The notes under the pieces are model-generated. The model saw nothing but the letters and a program-made list of their open reading frames with translations. It had not been told where the DNA came from and ran no database searches. DNA of 64,000 nucleotides from Chitinophaga oryziterrae. Lineage in GTDB: Bacteria; Bacteroidota; Bacteroidia; Chitinophagales; Chitinophagaceae. Of this stretch, positions 59,726 to 64,000 are shown in pieces. The stretch's first letter is position 1. Each line of letters starts with the position of its first letter. Where the stretch lies: the NCBI RefSeq assembly GCF_009758125.1, contig NZ_WRXO01000007.1, positions 1 to 64,000 of the forward strand. Reading direction: 5' to 3'. The translations under genes and the position numbers were made by a program.

Positions 59726-60973
59726 ATGGCTAAAAGATTATTACTGATTGGAGGCAATTTTTCACCAGAGCAAACCGGTATTGGAAAATACAACGGGGAG
59801 ATGATCAAATGGCTGGCAGCAGGCGGATATGATTGTTCTGTTATCACCAGTTACCCTTATTATCCGCAATGGAAGGTACAGCCACCTTATGATAAACATA
59901 AGAACTGGTACAGGAAGGAAGTGATGAAGGAAGAAGGCTGGCAGGGGAAGATTACGGTGTATCGCTGTCCGCAGTATGTACCGGCAAAACCTTCCGGTAA
60001 AACAAGGATGCTGCTTGATTTTTCGTTTGCGGTGTCTGCGTTCTTTAAGTTACTGCAGTTGTTACCGCGTAAGAAGTTTGATGTGGTGATCAGCGTAGTG
60101 CCGCCTTTTCATTTAGGATTACTGGCAGTGCTGTATAAGAAACTACGGGGAGCAAAGGTGCTGTACCATGTACAGGATATGCAGATAGAAGCTGCAAGAG
60201 ACCTGAATATGATCAGATCTCCCAGGCTGATTAAAATGTTGTTCGGACTGGAACGTTACATTTTAAAGCGTGCTGATATGGTGAGCAGTATTTCCGATGG
60301 GATGATGAGCAAGATCCAGCAGAAGGCAGGCAAGGATATTTTCTTCTTTCCTAACTGGGTAGATGTAACCCTGTTCCATCCGCTGGAAGAAAGAATGTTA
60401 CTGAAAACAGAGTACGGTTTTGCCGCATCAGACAAGATCGTATTGTATTCCGGCGCTATTGGTGAGAAGCAGGGACTGGAAGCCATCCTGCATGCGGCCG
60501 ACAGGCTGAAGGAACAGGATGGGCTAAAGTTCCTGATCTGTGGTTCCGGGCCTTATAAAGAGAAGCTGATGGGACTTGCTGAAGAGATGGGGCTGCAGAA
60601 CGTTATCTTTTTCCCATTGCAGCCTTTCGAGCGGTTCAATCACTTCCTGAATATGGCAGATGTACACCTGGTGATACAGAAAGGGAATGCCAGTGACCTG
60701 GTAATGCCTTCCAAGCTGACTACCATCCTGGCCGTGGGCGGACTGGCACTCGTTACTGCCAACAGTGGTACCAGTTTACATAAGCTGGTGAGTACGCATA
60801 ACATGGGGATAGTGGTAGATGCAGAAGACCAGGATGCCCTGAATGAAGGTATTATCCGGTCGATGAACGGCAATGTCAGAGAGATGGCCAGCAATGGCAG
60901 GGCATACGCAGAGACCTACCTGTCTGTAGGGGAAATAATGACGCGGTTTGAAGAAGCAGTAATAGTTCGTTAA
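59726..60973 (+). CDS. wcaI: WcaI-like glycosyltransferase (GT4)
   Basis: A colanic-acid WcaI-type glycosyltransferase: LLLIGGNFSPEQTGIGKYNG, CSVITSYPYYPQWKVQPPYD, then KVLYHVQDMQIEAARDLNMI, and in the C-terminal lobe IVLYSGAIGEKQGLEAILHA and IQKGNASDLVMPSKLTTILA. The start is ATG 59726; an earlier in-frame start at 59675 would overlap wcaF by 50 bp. Length 415 fits. In colanic-acid loci wcaI lies near wcaF and wcaJ, as here. Confidence 0.9.
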   Translation: MAKRLLLIGGNFSPEQTGIGKYNGEMIKWLAAGGYDCSVITSYPYYPQWKVQPPYDKHKNWYRKEVMKEEGWQGKITVYRCPQYVPAKPSGKTRMLLDFSFAVSAFFKLLQLLPRKKFDVVISVVPPFHLGLLAVLYKKLRGAKVLYHVQDMQIEAARDLNMIRSPRLIKMLFGLERYILKRADMVSSISDGMMSKIQQKAGKDIFFFPNWVDVTLFHPLEERMLLKTEYGFAASDKIVLYSGAIGEKQGLEAILHAADRLKEQDGLKFLICGSGPYKEKLMGLAEEMGLQNVIFFPLQPFERFNHFLNMADVHLVIQKGNASDLVMPSKLTTILAVGGLALVTANSGTSLHKLVSTHNMGIVVDAEDQDALNEGIIRSMNGNVREMASNGRAYAETYLSVGEIMTRFEEAVIVR

Positions 60974-60983
60974 CATTTTATAT

Positions 60984-62369
60984 ATGCTGAACAGATATCT
61001 AAAAATATGCAGCATCCAGATACTGATGTTTGATTTTATCAGCCTGAATGGATTTTTCTTTTTTACTCATTACTGGTTGCAGCAGTACAGTGTACCTGTA
61101 CATATGGACAGAGATATGTTCTTGCTGGCATCCAATATCTCGTGGGCAATTGCGTTATATACTACTGGTATCTATTTTATGAGCCAGCAATTGTCTTATG
61201 AAAGAATAACACGTAAGACGATACAGGGAATCTTATACTATCTGTTATTAATGCTCCTTTTCGTTTTCCTGAACAAGGAAGCCTATAACAGGTTATTCAT
61301 AGCTACCTATTGTGTTTTATTTATAATAGTAGTACTGATAGACCGGCTTTTCTTCTATATGCTCACCAATTATATCCTGCGTCGTAAGGAGATCGAAAAG
61401 AAGGTGGTAATCGTGGGCTATAATGACCTGTCTAAGCAACTGGTAGATAATTTGCTGGGAAGGAAAAGTAATCTCCGTTTTGAGGGTTATTTTGAGGAAT
61501 ACAGCAATGTGCATGAGTTGTCTTACTATCCGGTTATCGGAAATTTGCAGGAATGTGTGACCTATGCGCAGACGAATAACATCAGGGAAATTTATTCAAC
61601 GCTCTCCCCGGAGCAGTTTCCTTACCTGTATACGCTGGCGCATGAGGCAGAAAAGCATTTTATCCGTTTCCGTTTTGTACCTGATTTCAGGATGTTCGTG
61701 AACAGACAGATCTATATCGACTACCTGGATAACATCCCTATCATCTCTTTACGTTCAGAGCCATTGGATGATATTGCGAACAGGATCAGGAAACGCATGT
61801 TTGATATTCTGTTCAGTGCGTTCGTGATGGTTTTTATTCTGAGCTGGCTGATACCCTTGCTGGCATTGCTGGTAAAACTGGAATCCCGTGGTCCTGTATT
61901 CTTCGTACAGAACCGTACCGGCAGGAACAACAATAACTTCCGCTGTCTGAAATTCCGGAGCATGTATGTAAACAATGATGCCAACAGTAAACAGGCAAGT
62001 CGTAACGACCGCCGTTTCACCAGGATAGGACGCATTCTGCGTAAGACGAACCTGGATGAGATGCCGCAGTTCCTGAATGTATTCTTCGGTGATATGTCTA
62101 TTGTAGGGCCACGTCCACACATGCTGAAACATACGGAAGAGTATTCGGCCATTATTCAGAAATATATGATCCGTCATTTTCTGAAGCCGGGCATTACCGG
62201 ATGGGCGCAGGTAAACGGGTATCGTGGAGAGATTACAGAAGAAGTGCATTTGCGTAAACGCATAGAGCATGATATCTGGTACATGGAGAACTGGTCTATA
62301 TTATTGGATCTGCGAATCATCTTCTTAACAGTATTTAACACAATAAGAGGTGATAAAAACGCTTTCTGA
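60984..62369 (+). CDS. wcaJ: WcaJ-like undecaprenyl-phosphate sugar phosphotransferase
   Basis: The initiating transferase that loads glucose-1-phosphate (or galactose) onto undecaprenyl phosphate. The N-terminal half has four membrane segments and a CoA-binding-like domain (VVIVGYNDLSKQLVDNLLGR). The C-terminal Bac_transf part is intact: KRMFDILFSAFVMVFILSWL, ESRGPVFFVQNRTGRNNNNF, RKTNLDEMPQFLNVFFGDMS, IVGPRPHMLKHTEEYSAIIQ, KPGITGWAQVNGYRGEI. The length (461) matches WcaJ. It is the last gene of the long plus-strand run. Confidence 0.93.
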   Translation: MLNRYLKICSIQILMFDFISLNGFFFFTHYWLQQYSVPVHMDRDMFLLASNISWAIALYTTGIYFMSQQLSYERITRKTIQGILYYLLLMLLFVFLNKEAYNRLFIATYCVLFIIVVLIDRLFFYMLTNYILRRKEIEKKVVIVGYNDLSKQLVDNLLGRKSNLRFEGYFEEYSNVHELSYYPVIGNLQECVTYAQTNNIREIYSTLSPEQFPYLYTLAHEAEKHFIRFRFVPDFRMFVNRQIYIDYLDNIPIISLRSEPLDDIANRIRKRMFDILFSAFVMVFILSWLIPLLALLVKLESRGPVFFVQNRTGRNNNNFRCLKFRSMYVNNDANSKQASRNDRRFTRIGRILRKTNLDEMPQFLNVFFGDMSIVGPRPHMLKHTEEYSAIIQKYMIRHFLKPGITGWAQVNGYRGEITEEVHLRKRIEHDIWYMENWSILLDLRIIFLTVFNTIRGDKNAF

Positions 62370-62425
62370 TGATATTCTACTAATATGAGTAATGAAGTTG
62401 ATAGGAATTAAAGAACGGTAAATGT

Positions 62426-62433
62426 TACATTTG
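62426..62433 (+). promoter_or_regulatory. Bacteroidota -7 box before the kinase-like gene
   Basis: TACATTTG matches TAnnTTTG, followed by a small hairpin (CCGGCA ... TGCCGG, 62439-62455) in the leader of the gene at 62499. This would give the gene its own promoter separate from the EPS operon. Confidence 0.5.
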
Positions 62434-62498
62434 CGCTCCGGCAGCGGTTATGCCGGGATTATCTATCTTAAATAAGGACGGGGACCTGTAAACCAGCG

Positions 62499-63215
62499 AT
62501 GAAAATGAAAACTTCTGTAACTGCATTAAATTTTCTTGATAACGACAGGTTGGCAGACGATATTTTTCATGAACTGAAATCTATTATATCAAGCATTCTT
62601 TCAAGCGTAGAGCTGATTGCATTATACGACGGGAAAGCTGTGGCCGGAAAGATTACCCGCCAGGCGGAAGCTATTAAATCACAGGTAATAGAACTTGATT
62701 TCCAGTTGCAGAATGTACGTATCATTCAGCAGATACTGAGCAAATCGTTCACATTGAACAGGAAAATGACCAACGTTCATTTCTTCCTGACGCAGTTCAT
62801 CCGGGAGGAACCGTATACAAAACTGTTGTCACCGGCAGTAGAGTTACACACCGGCAAAGGGGCAACAGATGCGTTTATAGATGAATTCGTAATCAAACAG
62901 CTGATACTGAATTTATTTTTCTGGATGAACAGGCATTCATCTACTTATCAGTTACCAAGACTGGTGTTCTCTTTCGAGGATGGATATTTTGAGATCAGAG
63001 GGCATTTTTTCGCCAACTATATTTTCTCTTCTCCTTTTAAATCATCAGCGAATGAGCACCGCGTTACGGACAGTGAATTATTAAACCAGCCCATTTGCTA
63101 CCTGATGTCTTACATGGCTGCTTTGCATGATGGCAATTTTGAAATCAGTGCGGCACCGGAAAAGAATGTGGTAGTAATGGTAAGGATACCATATAAGTCC
63201 GCAGGTGTGCGGTAG
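62499..63215 (+). CDS. Degenerate histidine-kinase-like protein
   Basis: The N-terminal 60 residues resemble a HisKA H-box: RLADDIFHELKSIISSILSS, then VELIALYDGKAV, with a histidine in the right place. The second half should be HATPase_c, but only a worn N-box is seen (EFVIKQLILNLFFWMNRHSS) and no G1/G2 glycine motifs; the end MVRIPYKSAG resembles the last strand. So it looks like a kinase that has lost ATP binding, perhaps a phosphotransfer or scaffold protein. It has its own promoter and terminator right after the EPS operon. Confidence 0.65.
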   Translation: MKMKTSVTALNFLDNDRLADDIFHELKSIISSILSSVELIALYDGKAVAGKITRQAEAIKSQVIELDFQLQNVRIIQQILSKSFTLNRKMTNVHFFLTQFIREEPYTKLLSPAVELHTGKGATDAFIDEFVIKQLILNLFFWMNRHSSTYQLPRLVFSFEDGYFEIRGHFFANYIFSSPFKSSANEHRVTDSELLNQPICYLMSYMAALHDGNFEISAAPEKNVVVMVRIPYKSAGVR

Positions 63216-63252
63216 AATTTCTCTTAGAAACAATAAGATAAGGTTAAAACAA

Positions 63253-63283
63253 AGGGGATATATCTATATCCCCTATTTTTTTT
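63253..63283 (+). terminator. Terminator after the kinase-like gene
   Basis: AGGGGATATATCTATATCCCCT forms a 10-bp stem (63253-63274) followed by a TATTTTTTTT tract. Confidence 0.92.
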
Positions 63284-63310
63284 ATCTGATTACAACAAAA
63301 GGACAATAAT

Positions 63311-64000
63311 ATGAAGCTTGAAAAGGTACAAAGGGATTCGAACATTGAGTTGCTAAGGATTGTATTGATGTTTATGATCATTGTACATCATCTTGTAACA
63401 AGAGGATTAAAACTGAGAGAGCTGGGGTCGGGTACGTATACCCCCATGGAGTCTACTACTTTTCAGATTTTGTTGAATAGCTTTTTGATTGTTGCCGTGA
63501 ATACCTATGTATTTATTTCAGGGTATTTTGAGATCAAATTTAAAATGAAAGTGCTGATTTCTTTTCTGATCCAGTGTACCTTCTATTCTATTGTGCTGTA
63601 TCTGGTATTTGTATGGCTTGGCCTGGCTGCGTTTGATTGGAAGACGCTGGCAATGACATTGTATTTTTTATATAAAGGATGGTGGTTTGTGCCTATCTAC
63701 TTAACGCTGTATGCATTAGCGCCGATGTTAAATAAAGGGCTGGCAGGACTGAATAAAAAGCAGCTCATCTGTATGATAGTCGTGTTACTGATACTGGCTC
63801 ATATTAAGTTTGTGATGGGGAATTTTATATCGGACAGAGGTTTTGGTATCTACAACTTCATCTTCATTTACATCGTTGCCCATTATTGCCGGAATTATGT
63901 GAAGAAAGTAGATTATGCATGGCTGTGGTATATTGTATGTTCTCTGGTAGTCTTTGCGCTGGCTTATGGAACGTATTATATCGGGAAGCCTAAGATTACC
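63311..64000 (+). CDS. Acyltransferase 3 family protein (fourth), partial at window end
   Basis: The reading frame opens at ATG 63311 and stays open to the last base. It encodes MKLEKVQRDSNIELLRIVLM followed by FMIIVHHLVTRG, the start of an acyltransferase-3 (OafA/WecH-like) domain with the catalytic-region histidine pair, then several membrane segments (VNTYVFISGYFEIKFKMKVL, GWWFVPIYLTLYALAPMLNK). About 230 residues are visible; the rest is outside the window. It lies beyond a terminator, so it is a separate unit following the EPS locus. Confidence 0.85.
   Translation, partial: MKLEKVQRDSNIELLRIVLMFMIIVHHLVTRGLKLRELGSGTYTPMESTTFQILLNSFLIVAVNTYVFISGYFEIKFKMKVLISFLIQCTFYSIVLYLVFVWLGLAAFDWKTLAMTLYFLYKGWWFVPIYLTLYALAPMLNKGLAGLNKKQLICMIVVLLILAHIKFVMGNFISDRGFGIYNFIFIYIVAHYCRNYVKKVDYAWLWYIVCSLVVFALAYGTYYIGKPKIT

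Noticed and set aside
1..64000. tRNA, rRNA and known riboswitches
   Set aside because: No cloverleaf, rRNA core or riboswitch-like conserved sequence was recognised by eye; a covariance-model scan would be decisive.

Overview
The window reads as chromosomal DNA of a gliding, menaquinone-type Bacteroidota, most likely the Chitinophagaceae (Chitinophaga-like). The evidence is protein content and signals: a type IX secretion (gliding motility-associated) C-terminal domain, SprB-like repeats, a Bacteroidota-style RHS core, a bacillithiol-linked YtxJ protein, Mpl, an UpxY/RfaH-type NusG paralogue, and several promoters matching the Bacteroidota -7 box TAnnTTTG. This is inference from protein families; no rRNA or tRNA gene was seen to confirm it.

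Region 1 (1-5,530) is an AT-rich, decayed accessory island. The end of an IS21-type element (1-about 127) sits in the transposase gene of an IS3-type element (about 128-754), which itself sits in an rhs (YD-repeat) gene whose 3' end survives (755-1852). Downstream are a secreted MORN-repeat protein, an rhs remnant, a transposase remnant, a truncated paralogue, and five small unrecognised genes of the kind found as immunity cassettes behind polymorphic toxins.

Region 2 (5,538-17,242) holds ordinary metabolic and regulatory genes: a four-gene operon with two AraC regulators, a divergent alpha/beta hydrolase, an exported acetolactate decarboxylase, a broken TetR gene in front of an MFS exporter, then minus-strand operons for a GNAT enzyme, an EamA transporter, a polyprenol-phosphate mannosyltransferase-like GT2, a DnaQ-type exonuclease and Mpl (peptidoglycan recycling), and a small lipoprotein-ytxJ pair.

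Region 3 (17,336-23,799) starts with ubiX-like and aroQ genes and continues with what I consider the most unusual module in the window: two coiled-coil proteins (one membrane anchored), an inner-membrane-anchored periplasmic binding protein fused to an OmpA peptidoglycan-binding domain, and a TauC/TauB-like ABC permease and ATPase. It is preceded by a 21-bp tandem operator-like repeat and followed by a striking palindromic repeat cluster. Region 4 (24,268-34,087) has bioB, an operon of a carboxyltransferase, a UbiA-like protein and an M42 peptidase, a lipoprotein, a LuxE-type protein, a methyltransferase and a type IX-secreted SprB-repeat protein.

Region 5 (34,080-64,000) is a large capsule/exopolysaccharide locus. 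Regulators come first (receiver, soluble histidine kinase, LuxR-type response regulator). Then come wza and wzc, a NusG-like antiterminator, nucleotide-sugar genes for GDP-fucose and UDP-glucuronate (manC, fcl, ugd, gmd), flippase and polymerase, six glycosyltransferases, four acyltransferase-3 genes (the last running off the window), a pyruvyltransferase-like gene, WcaF- and WcaI-like proteins, a VanZ protein, a beta-propeller-like protein of unknown role, a WcaJ-like initiating phosphoglycosyltransferase, and a degenerate histidine-kinase-like protein. The set (fucose, glucuronate, pyruvyl and acyl groups, wcaF/wcaI/wcaJ) resembles a colanic-acid-type polymer. Genes from about 36.5 to 62.4 kb are co-directional and closely packed, with many start/stop overlaps.
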